Source: SOIA01 sp050116035
Lineage (GTDB): Bacteria > Acidobacteriota > Aminicenantia > Aminicenantales > Aminicenantaceae
Length of the DNA: 12,812 bases
NCBI GenBank assembly: GCA_050116035.1
Contig: JASFPJ010000066.1
Span: 1-12,812 of the forward strand
Direction of reading: 5' to 3'
The notes under the pieces are model-generated. The model searched no databases. It saw only the letters and a program-made list of their open reading frames with translations, and was not told where the DNA came from. This document shows positions 1 through 7,800 of the stretch, in pieces. How positions within the stretch are numbered: position 1 is the stretch's first letter; each line of letters begins with the position of its first letter. The translations under genes were made by a program, and so were the position numbers.

Positions 1-5
1 ATGAA

Positions 6-77
6 AGGTTGAGATTGCCGCGCTTCGCTCGCAATGACACCATTCAGGTTGAGATTGCCGCGCTTCGCTCGCAATGA
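6..77. repeat. Two direct copies of a 32-bp dispersed repeat
   Basis: Positions 6-37 and 46-77 are identical 32-mers (start AGGTTGAGATTGCC, end CTCGCAATGA), spaced 8 bp apart (period 40). The first bases of the window (ATGA) match the end of the unit, so another copy may lie just to the left. The core GAGATTGCC...GCAATGACA occurs again in diverged form at 4621-4750, so this is a dispersed family. Units of this look occur between genes in many bacterial genomes; I know of no proven function. Confidence 0.85.
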
Positions 78-234
78 TATCCATCACAACAACAGGGAAA
101 AACTCCATTTTCAATCGAATAAATGGCTTGAAAAAAGAGTATGTTAAATATGAAGAATCTACTCTTTCTCTTCTTTATCTCAGAGTAAAGCTATGTTATC
201 ATAACTGCATTCAATCCAATGCAAGGAGGTTTAT

Positions 235-1212
235 ATGAGTAATGATCTTCCAAATCTGGAAATTAAACTCCCCAAAATCAAAACAGGAGTCATCAAACTC
301 ATTGTCGTGGCAGTAATTATTCTCATCCTTCTCGCTGGTTCAGTCTACCAGATAAGACCAGAAGAAATAGGTGTTATCCTCCGGTTCGGCAAGTTTGTCA
401 GAACGACAGATCCCGGTCTTCATGTCAAGATTCCTCTGGGAATAGAGCGGCTGAGGAAAGTTCCTGTTCAAAGACAGCTCAAAATGGAGTTTGGATTCAG
501 GACCATCGAACCTGGAATCCGGACTGAGTACAGAGTCACTTCCGAATCCCTGAGAGAAGCCGTGATGCTCACGGGTGACTTAAACGTGGCTGTGGTCGAA
601 TGGATCGTCCAGTACAAAATCAAAGATGCCTACAAATACTTGTTCAAAATCAGGGATGTGGACAGCACCTTCCGCTACATGAACGAAGCTGTGGTGAGAA
701 AGGTTGTCGGAGACAATTCAGTAGACGAAGTGATCACCGTCGGCAGAGCCAGAATCGAATCAGAAGCCAAAGAAGAGCTACAGAACCTTTGCGACCTGTA
801 TGAAATCGGCATCGAAGTCAATCAGCTCAAACTCCAGGATGTCAATCCCCCTGACCCGGTCAAGCCATCTTTTAACGAGGTGAACGAGGCTCTTCAGGAG
901 AAAGAGAGAAAAATCAACGAAGCTTACTCAGAATACAACAAGGAAATCCCAAAAGCTAAGGGTGAAGCCGAACAAATGATCAGAGGTGCTGAGGGGTACG
1001 CGATGGAGCGGGTGAACAGAGCTCAGGGAGACGCCAACCGATTCAAAAACATTTACAGAGAATATGCTCGGGCTCCTCTGGTGACGCGAAAGCGGCTCTA
1101 CCTTGAGACCATCATGGAAATTCTTCCTAAGATCAGTAAAAAGATTATCTTTGACGAGAAGCAGAAAAACATCTTGCCCTTGTTGAACCTGGGAGAGGAG
1201 GTGAAAAAATGA
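235..1212 (+). CDS. hflK: HflK, SPFH-domain membrane protease modulator
   Basis: HflK forms with HflC a large inner-membrane assembly that, in E. coli, encloses FtsH and limits its proteolysis of membrane proteins. The 325-residue product has a short polar N-terminus, one membrane segment at about residues 18-38, an SPFH/band-7 domain at about 40-210 with the family motif MLTGDLN (111-117), the HflK signature QDVNPPDPVK (201-210), then a charged coiled coil rich in E/K/A (about 214-275) and the conserved PLVTRKRLYLETIMEIL block (281-297). The ATG follows a strong AAGGAGG (223-229) with 5 nt spacing. A possible -10 TATCAT lies at 197-202 with a poor -35. The protein is shorter than E. coli HflK (419 aa): the Gly/Pro-rich N-terminal tail and the long C-terminal tail are absent. 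Its stop overlaps the hflC start (ATGA), so the two are co-translated. Identification is firm. Confidence 0.95.
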   Translation: MSNDLPNLEIKLPKIKTGVIKLIVVAVIILILLAGSVYQIRPEEIGVILRFGKFVRTTDPGLHVKIPLGIERLRKVPVQRQLKMEFGFRTIEPGIRTEYRVTSESLREAVMLTGDLNVAVVEWIVQYKIKDAYKYLFKIRDVDSTFRYMNEAVVRKVVGDNSVDEVITVGRARIESEAKEELQNLCDLYEIGIEVNQLKLQDVNPPDPVKPSFNEVNEALQEKERKINEAYSEYNKEIPKAKGEAEQMIRGAEGYAMERVNRAQGDANRFKNIYREYARAPLVTRKRLYLETIMEILPKISKKIIFDEKQKNILPLLNLGEEVKK

Positions 1213-2156
1213 CCAAGCCAACAGTCAATATTCTCATTGGAATTCTGGTTTTCCTCATCATCATCGTTCTCCTCAATTCTTTCTATGTCGTCTCAGAAAC
1301 CAATCAGGTGATCATTACACAGTTCGGAGAACCCATCGGAGATGCCATCACCAAACCAGGGCTACACATGAAAGTTCCCTTCATCCAAAAGGCCAATTAC
1401 TTCGAGAAGCGCTGGTTGGAATGGGATGGAGATGCCAACGAAATCCCGACCAAGGACAAAAAATACATTTGGGTGGACACCTATGCCCGTTGGAGAATCA
1501 GCAATCCCCTGGTTTTTTTCCAGCGACTGAGAGATGAAAGAAATGCGCAATCGAGAATTGATGATATCATAGACGGTGAGACAAGAAATGCTGTGGCCAA
1601 CTATGATTTAATCGAGATTGTCCGTTCTTCAAACCGCGAATTCGAACTCACAGAAGAATTGGTTGAACTTGACATCGCTTCTGCCATTCCCAAAATCAAT
1701 ACCGGCCGGGAACAGATTGCTCAGATCATCCTGGAAAAATCTTCTGAAATCACCCCAGAATTTGGAGTCGAACTCAAAGACGTCAGAATTAAAAGAGTCA
1801 ACTACGTGGAAGAAGTCCAGAGAAAGCAGTTTGACCGGATGATCTCTGAAAGACAGAGAATTGCTGCCAAGTACCGTTCTGAAGGAGACGGAAAAAGTGC
1901 TGAGGTCCGCGGCGAAAAAGAGAGGGAACTGAAAAGGATAACATCCGAAGCGTACAGGACTTCCCAGGAAATCAGGGGAAAGGCGGATGCGGAAGCCACA
2001 AAAATCTATGCACAAGCCTATAACCTCGATCCGGAATTCTACCAATTCATGAAGACTCTGGAGACTTACATCGCCAGCCTGGATAAAGAGACTTGGATGC
2101 TGCTCTCCACAGACGCCGAATTCCTCAAATACCTGAAAAGTTCGAGTAAGAGGTAA
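1209..2156 (+). CDS. hflC: HflC, SPFH-domain partner of HflK
   Basis: HflC is the second subunit of the HflKC complex and alternates with HflK in the ring-shaped cage. The 315-residue product has an N-terminal membrane anchor (about 8-26), an SPFH domain starting with VVSETNQVIITQFGEP, the TKDKKYIWVDTYARWRI strand block (81-97), the HflC signature around RMISERQRIAAKYRSEG (210-226), an E/K/R/A-rich coiled coil (about 202-268), and the C-terminal family motifs YNLDPEFYQFMKTLETY (271-287) and LSTDAEFLKYL (299-309). Length is close to E. coli HflC (334 aa). AGGAGGTG at 1196-1203, inside the hflK end, gives an SD 5 nt before the ATG at 1209, and the 4-bp overlap ensures coupling. No hflX, hfq or ftsH is seen in the window. 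No clear terminator follows; the 115-bp gap runs into a convergent gene. Confidence 0.95.
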   Translation: MTKPTVNILIGILVFLIIIVLLNSFYVVSETNQVIITQFGEPIGDAITKPGLHMKVPFIQKANYFEKRWLEWDGDANEIPTKDKKYIWVDTYARWRISNPLVFFQRLRDERNAQSRIDDIIDGETRNAVANYDLIEIVRSSNREFELTEELVELDIASAIPKINTGREQIAQIILEKSSEITPEFGVELKDVRIKRVNYVEEVQRKQFDRMISERQRIAAKYRSEGDGKSAEVRGEKERELKRITSEAYRTSQEIRGKADAEATKIYAQAYNLDPEFYQFMKTLETYIASLDKETWMLLSTDAEFLKYLKSSSKR

Positions 2157-2271
2157 AATAAGCCGTCGATAACTCAGGAAAGAGACAGTTCATCCAGCGA
2201 TTCAATTAAAGCAGGTAACAACAGGTAAAAAAATTATTGAATAGAAGGAGGAATTGGTACCCCCATCCAGA

Positions 2272-3234
2272 CTATTGTGTCAGAATCTGAGTCAATCTTT
2301 CCATAGAGAGGTTGCTGCCTGTGAGTATGAGCGCTACTTTCTTCCCTTTCAGCCTGTCTTTTATCTTAAGGGCAGCCGCTAGAGGTGCCGACCCAGCTTC
2401 CTCGGATAAATTCCTGATCAGCTCGAGATAATGAAGAATAGCCTGGACCATTTCTTCTTCTGAAACGAGTATAAAATCTGACAGGAAATCCTGCAGGATT
2501 TCCTGGGTCAATTCATACCCCATCTTTGTCATCAATCCCTCAGCCGCGGTTTCCATCTTATCGATGACAATCTTCTTATTCTTCCAGGAGAGATAAGCTG
2601 CAGGGGCTTTTTCTGCCTGGACGCCTATAACCTCGGTCTTCGGGCTCACTGCTTCCTTGACCAGGCAGCATCCCGAAGCACCGCTTCCTCCTCCAACAGG
2701 AACGATAACTGCATCCAATGATGGGCAGTCTTCGAATATCTCCAGAGCATATGTAGCCACTCCTGCAATCAGATATGGCTCATTGGCTGGATGAACAAAC
2801 CGCGCGTCCCTTTCTCCGGCAAGCTTTTCGGCATACTCTTTGGATTCTTCAAAAATACGCCCGAAAAAAACGATGTTTGCTCCAATGGCTTTTATGGCTT
2901 TCACTTTGAGCGGATTCGACTTTTCAGGCATCACAACAGTCGCCGGGACTCCAAAAAGTTTCGAGGCATAGGCGATGGAAAGAGCATGGTTTCCGGTTGA
3001 GGCGGTCACCACTCCCCTCTCTTTCTGTTCACGATTCAAGCTGTGAATCAGGTTGATTCCTCCTCTGGTCTTGAAGGCGCCTGTGGGCAGAAAATTTTCA
3101 TGCTTGATGTAGACCTTTGCGTCCAACAACTGGTTTATCTGCGGGTATGAATACAGTGGAGTCCGTGGGAGGAACTCCTTAATCAAACTCCTAGCTTCCA
3201 AAACGTCCTGGAATGTGGGTCTCTCTTGTTTCAT
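2272..3234 (-). CDS. Threonine/serine dehydratase-like PLP enzyme
   Basis: This is a cytoplasmic fold-type II PLP enzyme of the threonine ammonia-lyase/serine racemase family, expected to deaminate L-threonine to 2-oxobutanoate or L-serine to pyruvate. Numbered from the ATG at 3234 (320 aa), the PLP lysine is K55 in PTGAFKTRGG, the substrate loop is STGNHA (79-84), the phosphate-binding glycine loop is GGGSG (181-185), and TGSN (305-308) sits where the PLP ring nitrogen is bound. There is no C-terminal ACT regulatory domain, so it resembles the short catabolic TdcB type (329 aa in E. coli) more than biosynthetic IlvA. A GTG at 3243 would add three residues, but its SD is poor, while AAGGTGG (3240-3246) lies 5 nt before the ATG. 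A weak promoter may exist (-10 TAGAAT at 3253-3258, minus strand). Serine racemase or hydroxyaspartate ammonia-lyase activity cannot be excluded; substrate is inferred from family only. Confidence 0.88.
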   Translation of the reverse strand: MKQERPTFQDVLEARSLIKEFLPRTPLYSYPQINQLLDAKVYIKHENFLPTGAFKTRGGINLIHSLNREQKERGVVTASTGNHALSIAYASKLFGVPATVVMPEKSNPLKVKAIKAIGANIVFFGRIFEESKEYAEKLAGERDARFVHPANEPYLIAGVATYALEIFEDCPSLDAVIVPVGGGSGASGCCLVKEAVSPKTEVIGVQAEKAPAAYLSWKNKKIVIDKMETAAEGLMTKMGYELTQEILQDFLSDFILVSEEEMVQAILHYLELIRNLSEEAGSAPLAAALKIKDRLKGKKVALILTGSNLSMERLTQILTQ

Positions 3235-3239
3235 CGCTA

Positions 3240-3246
3240 CCACCTT
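3240..3246 (-). promoter_or_regulatory. Ribosome binding site deciding the start at 3234
   Basis: Read on the minus strand, AAGGTGG is followed by TAGCG and then ATG (3234-3232). The alternative GTG start at 3243-3241 lies inside this motif and has only ACAAG in front of it, so the ATG is the better start. Confidence 0.65.
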
Positions 3247-3358
3247 GTAATCATTCTACACATCCAACTCTTCCTGCGAAATGAAAGATGTGAGCCAATG
3301 TCCAGACGCGGTCACCAGTGATGGCTCTTCTAGGCTCAGCTAGCAAAAGAGTAAAATC

Positions 3359-4432
3359 TTACTCTTTCAGAAAATCGACTAATTTGAATTTATTCGGAAA
3401 GAGAGCTGGTGTTCCTCCTGTATGAATAAAAATGATATTGTCTTCTTTCTTAAGAAAGCCCTTTTTAACGAGATCTATCAGACCGGTCAAGGCTTTCCCT
3501 GTATAAACGGGATCAAGGAAAATTCCTTCCTGATTCGACATGAACCGCAGAGCTTCAGCCACATCCTTATCCATGACTCCATAGCCTTCCTTTATATACT
3601 CATCAAACACAACAATATCTTCCTTTTTAACCGCAATCTCCAAGCCCAAAGCCTGCATAGTGTCCTGAGCAATTGTCAACACTTCTTCTCCGACTGACTC
3701 CTTGTCATCCGAAACTGAAATCCCCAGAATTTTAACGTCGTTTTTTAATGCTTTTGCACCGACAACCAGACCGGCCTGTGTACCACAGGATCCTGTTGCA
3801 TGAAGGATGTGACTGATACTCAAATCCTGTTCCTCAGCCTGTTCCAGGATTTCTGCGAACGCGTTGACATAACTGATGGCTCCTAAAGGTTTCTCCATCG
3901 AGCCGCCGACCATCGAACCCCCTATCGGGGCAACATAAGATGTGTTTCCCTTTTCTTTGAATTCGTTCTCCACTTCTTCGATTATTCCCCTCACATCGTC
4001 TAACCTTAACACCTTGCCTGCTTCGGCTTCTCTTATTCTGACATCCGCATCAAGGATGAAATCCAAGAGCAGGTTTCCGTCGTATTCTTCTGGAAGCTCG
4101 TATGTTTTGAACAGAAGAAGAATCGGCTTTATTCCGAATTTTCTGGCCACTGCAGCCGTCTGGAGACACCAGTTGGACTGCACCGCTGCCCAGGTGATAA
4201 TCACATCCGCATTCTTATCCAAGGCATCCTGAATGATGAATTCTAACTTCCGCGATTTGTTGCCACCGAAAGCCAGGCCAGTCAGGTCATCCCGCTTGAT
4301 GAAAATGTTCGGTCCTCCAAGAGCCTGGGAAAGATTTTCCAATCTCTGTAAGGGAGTGGGCAGAGGGATCAGGTTCTTTTTCGGAAAAGAGTGAATTTTC
4401 TTCTTGATCTCAGGGATTGATAAGACCGCCAC
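3359..4432 (-). CDS. D-cysteine desulfhydrase-family PLP enzyme
   Basis: This 357-aa protein belongs to the ACC deaminase/D-cysteine desulfhydrase/cysteate sulfo-lyase branch of fold-type II PLP enzymes, which release ammonia (and sulfide or sulfite for sulfur substrates) from small amino acids. Visible landmarks are KRDDLTGLAFGGNKSRKLE with PLP lysine K59, QSN (85-87) holding the catalytic Ser86, the phosphate loop GSCGTQAG (214-221), GYG (283-285), LDPVYTGKA (306-314) and IHTGGTPAL (336-344). Thr311 and Thr338 stand where true ACC deaminases carry Glu and Leu, so ACC deaminase is unlikely. Odd points: Trp88-Cys89-Leu90 replace the usual HVR after QSN, and Cys216 replaces a loop glycine, so the substrate may differ from D-cysteine. 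It starts with GTG (4432-4430) behind GAGG at 4442-4445. It reads in the same direction as the dehydratase-like gene, 124 bp upstream of it, and the two may be co-transcribed. Fold assignment is firm; substrate is open. Confidence 0.85.
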   Translation of the reverse strand: MAVLSIPEIKKKIHSFPKKNLIPLPTPLQRLENLSQALGGPNIFIKRDDLTGLAFGGNKSRKLEFIIQDALDKNADVIITWAAVQSNWCLQTAAVARKFGIKPILLLFKTYELPEEYDGNLLLDFILDADVRIREAEAGKVLRLDDVRGIIEEVENEFKEKGNTSYVAPIGGSMVGGSMEKPLGAISYVNAFAEILEQAEEQDLSISHILHATGSCGTQAGLVVGAKALKNDVKILGISVSDDKESVGEEVLTIAQDTMQALGLEIAVKKEDIVVFDEYIKEGYGVMDKDVAEALRFMSNQEGIFLDPVYTGKALTGLIDLVKKGFLKKEDNIIFIHTGGTPALFPNKFKLVDFLKE

Positions 4433-4457
4433 TTTTTTTTACCTCTGAAGGATTTAT

Positions 4458-4486
4458 TTTATACCAGAAACGGGAGTTTAAATCAA
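4458..4486 (-). promoter_or_regulatory. Probable sigma-70-type promoter for the desulfhydrase-family gene
   Basis: On the minus strand TTGATT (4486-4481), a 17-bp spacer and TATAAA (4463-4458) match the sigma-70 consensus in 4/6 and 5/6 bases. The -10 box lies 25 bp before the GTG start, giving a short leader that still includes the GAGG ribosome binding site. Assigned by eye only. Confidence 0.5.
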
Positions 4487-4552
4487 AAGACTATGGGAAC
4501 AAGATGTATCCTTGGAACGATAAAAGCATAACAATGGGGATGTTCCCTCCGG

Positions 4553-4799
4553 AAAAAGGGGTCAGGTGTTTATGCTCACTAATCAGGTAACTCTCTTGGT
4601 AATGATATTGAAGTCAAAAGTGTCATTGTGAGCGAAGCGTGGCAATCTCACTCACAAGTCATTGCGAGGAACGAAGTGACGTGGCCATCCCATATGAAGA
4701 AAATGAGAAATTCCTTTTTACGAGATTGCCACGCTTTGTTCGCAATGACATTATAAAAACGTTACCGAATTACTGAGCGAGTACAACTGGCCCCTTTTT
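4553..4799. repeat. Nested inverted-repeat element (MITE/REP-like)
   Basis: This fills most of the 370-bp gap 4433-4802. The outer arms, 4553-4591 and 4761-4799, are inverted repeats matching in 30 of 39 positions; the outermost 9 bp (AAAAAGGGG/CCCCTTTTT) and the innermost 6 bp (GGTAAC/GTTACC) are perfect. A second inverted pair sits inside (4621-4649 and 4722-4750). There is no coding capacity. The right arm ends four bases before the stop codon of the downstream RND gene, so its transcript could fold into a long hairpin there. The GGGGTCAGG end resembles repeats linked to REP-associated Y1 transposases, but that link is inference and no transposase is present. The rest of the gap (4487-4552) shows only a 7-bp inverted repeat, GGGAACA/TGTTCCC. 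Confidence 0.7.
4621..4750. repeat. Inner inverted copies of the dispersed 29-bp repeat
   Basis: Positions 4621-4649 and 4722-4750 are inverted 29-mers differing at three positions. Both match the core of the direct repeats at 11-39 and 51-78. A third, longer and diverged copy lies between them at 4658-4691 (GTCATTGCGAGG...), in the orientation of the left arm. The pair can form a cruciform or a long RNA hairpin. Confidence 0.8.
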
Positions 4800-4802
4800 G
4801 GT

Positions 4803-7800
4803 TTATAGGCTTTTCCAGGCTTTTTTCAGCTCCATTGCTTTTTCTATTGCCCAGGTTCGGATTCTGTCTCCATACAGATAAAAAATGGGGATGGCCACCA
4901 GAATAAAAATCGTGGAGCTGATGAGTCCCCCGACCGCGGAGAGAGCCAGCGATGACCAGATATGTCTTCTTCCCTCTTCGACCTGGAGGAGAACCATGGG
5001 CAGCATCCCCAGGACAGTCGTGCTCGTGGTCAGGAAAATCGGCCTGACTCTTTCTCTCGCCCCTTTCAGAACAGCATCAAGAAGGGAGAGGCCATCCTTT
5101 CGTCGTAAATTGATATGATCAACCAGCAGGATAGAATTGTTAACCACAATCCCCCCGAGCAGGATGACACCGATATAGGCTGCAGAATCAAATGTGTAGT
5201 CGGCAATGACAAAAGCCACAAACACTCCGATCAGCGCCAGGGGCACAGCCATGAGGATGAAAAAGGGATGAATAAAGGATTCATACAGAGACGCCAGGAT
5301 CATGTAGATGATGATGAGGGAAAAGATGATAGCAAATATGATCTGCTTCTCTTCTTCCTCTGTCATCCGCCATTCTTGTTCTAAACTGGCAGAGAAGCCT
5401 GGAGGCAGATCGAGCTTCGAAAAAATGGCTTCTTTGAACCTCTGTCCGGCCTTTGCCGGCCCTCTAAACTCCCACATCAGGGTCTGCTTGAACTGCTGGT
5501 TCTCCCTGTCTATGGAGCCGGCCACAGGCCTCTCCTCCAGGGTGGAGACATCTTTTAGCCTCAGAAATTCTCCTGATCGAGTCCGGATGAGTGTATCCTG
5601 AAGCTTCTTCAAATCCGTCTCGTCCGCTTCAGGAAATTTCATGGAAATCTCCATCTCTTTTCCGCTGATCTTTATGGGCAGCTTTCGCACCCTTCCACTT
5701 ATATAAGGTGAGATCTGACTGTAAAGGTACCAAAGGTCAATATCGTACTTCCCTAACGTTTCTTTATCTATCTTTAATATGTATTCGAAAGTATCCAGCC
5801 CCCATCCCCACCCATACAGGTTAGATACAACTCTAGTATCCTTGATCCGGGGATTCCTTTTCAGTGTTCGATCGAGAGCGGATGTAATATCGCCTAATTT
5901 TTTAAAATTGTAGCCAAAAAATGCTATGCGCGAGTCCCACATAGGACCCGAACTCATGGATGTCGAGTAACTCTGTGGATCAAATCCGTACACTCCCACG
6001 CTTATCCCCGCAAAATTCGTGGCTATCTGAATCAACTCTTCTTTAAGAGCATAAGGCCGGTAGGAGAATTCTATTTCAGGGGGGAAAGTGATACTGATGT
6101 ACGCCCTTTCAGGGAATATCTGAGTCTCCATATTTTTCTCATATTTCTTCTCTAAGACCTTTTCTTCGAATTTATTAATGACCTCATCTGTTCTCTCAAT
6201 AGGCGTTCCAGGAGGCATTGTGATGTACACACGGAGCCTCTGTTCTGTCCACCCTCCCCACCAGTCTCCGACCGAAACCTCATCCTTGAACCATTTGTAG
6301 CTCCCGTAAAACGCAAAAACGATAACAAGAATAACAATGACGGGATGGCGGAGAAGAACCCTCAAGCCCTTCTCATAGGTGTCCCGAAACTTTTCCTTTC
6401 TTTCCTTCTTGCCCTTTTTCAGCAATCTGGGACTCAATGCCGGAATCAGCGAAAATGAGACCAGCAAAGAAGCGGCCAAAGCCGAGGCGATGACGATAGC
6501 CAGGGGCAGGTAAAAAAGTTGCAGACGGCCAGTGAAATAAGCGAAAGAAAAGAAAACGCTCATCGTGGTCAGAGTCGCAGCCAGGACCGGAAGGAAGACT
6601 TCTTTTGAACCCTTGATGGCCGCCTCGACAGGGGAAGCTCCTTTTTCTCTGTATCGCAGGACATTCTCAAAGACGACGATGGAGTTGTCCACAAAAAGGC
6701 CAAAGCCTAATGCTAAACCTCCCAGAGTCAGGATGTTTATCGAAATCTTCAGGAAATAAATAAGGTTAAAAGTGATCAAGACGGAAAAAGCGATGGAGGA
6801 GAGGACTAGGAGAGAAGGCTTAAAATTTCTCAAGATTAAAAAAACAAGGATAAAAATGACAATAAGGACGATTCCCACGATGAAATAAAGATGTCTCAGG
6901 TTCTTCTTGATATCTTCACTCTGGTCAGTCACTGTCCTGAAGACCAGGTCTTGAGGCAGTCCGCGTTTGACCTCTTCCAGTTTCGTCTTGACCGCTTTCG
7001 CTATTTTTAAGGTACTCGTTCCGGCTTCTTTCCATACGGTCAATGAGATCGTGGGCTGTCCGTTTATTCTGTTGATCCGGTATACCTCATCATACGACGG
7101 GTAAGCTCGAGCCACATCCTTTAATTTGACCGGATTCCCCCCGGAGTACATGACGATTGTTTCGCCCAGCTCCCTTATGTTCTTGATCGATGTAGAAATC
7201 TTGAATATGAATTCCTGGCTTCCTTTCTGAATCTTTCCGACAGGAAAGGTCAGATTCCTGTTACTCAAGGCCTGAAAGATCAGGCCAGGATGGATGTTCA
7301 AAGCTTTAAGCTTATCCTTATCCAGTGCGATTTTAATCACAGGGTCAGAGCCCCCTGTGACCATCACGTCAGACACTCCCTTTACCGAGCCAACACCAAA
7401 TTCAATCCTTTCTTTGACCAACTCTCTCAGTTTGTGAAGAGTGTAATCCCCGGAAATAGAATAGTTGAGGAAAGGATCTTCTCTGAATTCTTCAGGGACA
7501 TAGGGTTGGACGTTAGGAGGTTCGACTCCGTATGGAAGGTCATCCTTTATCCTGGATATTTCTTCTCGAAGAGCCAGTGTGGCAAACTCCATGTTGGTTT
7601 TGGGGTCAAAATCCAGATTAATCGTTGAGCTGCTGATTCGAGAGGAAGAAGTGATCTTTGTCACTCCTTTGACTCTGGAAGCCACTTCTTCCAGAGGTGC
7701 GGTGACCTGAGCCTGTATGATTTCCGGGGGCACGCCACTCCAGCGCGTAGAGATACTCACTCGCGGATAATCCTCCTTGGGCATGAATTCAAAGGGAAGG

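Noticed and set aside
6..77. CRISPR array
   Set aside because: Only two units with an 8-bp gap, no spacers of 25-40 bp, no cas genes, and the same sequence is dispersed elsewhere in inverted orientation.
127..133. CTTGAAA resembling a heat-shock (sigma-32) -35 box before hflK
   Set aside because: No matching CCCCAT-type -10 box follows at the needed spacing, so the match is likely chance.
2200..2242. Terminator between hflC and the convergent gene (ATTCAAT/ATTGAAT)
   Set aside because: The stem is only 7 A/T-rich pairs with a 29-nt loop and has no T run, too weak for a terminator.
2244..2256. GAAGGAGG on the plus strand followed by a TTG, a possible small gene
   Set aside because: The frame is short (under 40 codons), antisense to the end of the dehydratase-like gene, and its product shows no recognisable pattern.
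3359..4432. ACC deaminase
   Set aside because: The Glu and Leu positions that mark true ACC deaminases are Thr311 and Thr338 here, as in D-cysteine desulfhydrases.
4495..4547. GGGAACA/TGTTCCC inverted repeat upstream of the desulfhydrase-family promoter
   Set aside because: Arms of 7 bp separated by 39 bp are not persuasive as an operator or a hairpin without conservation data.
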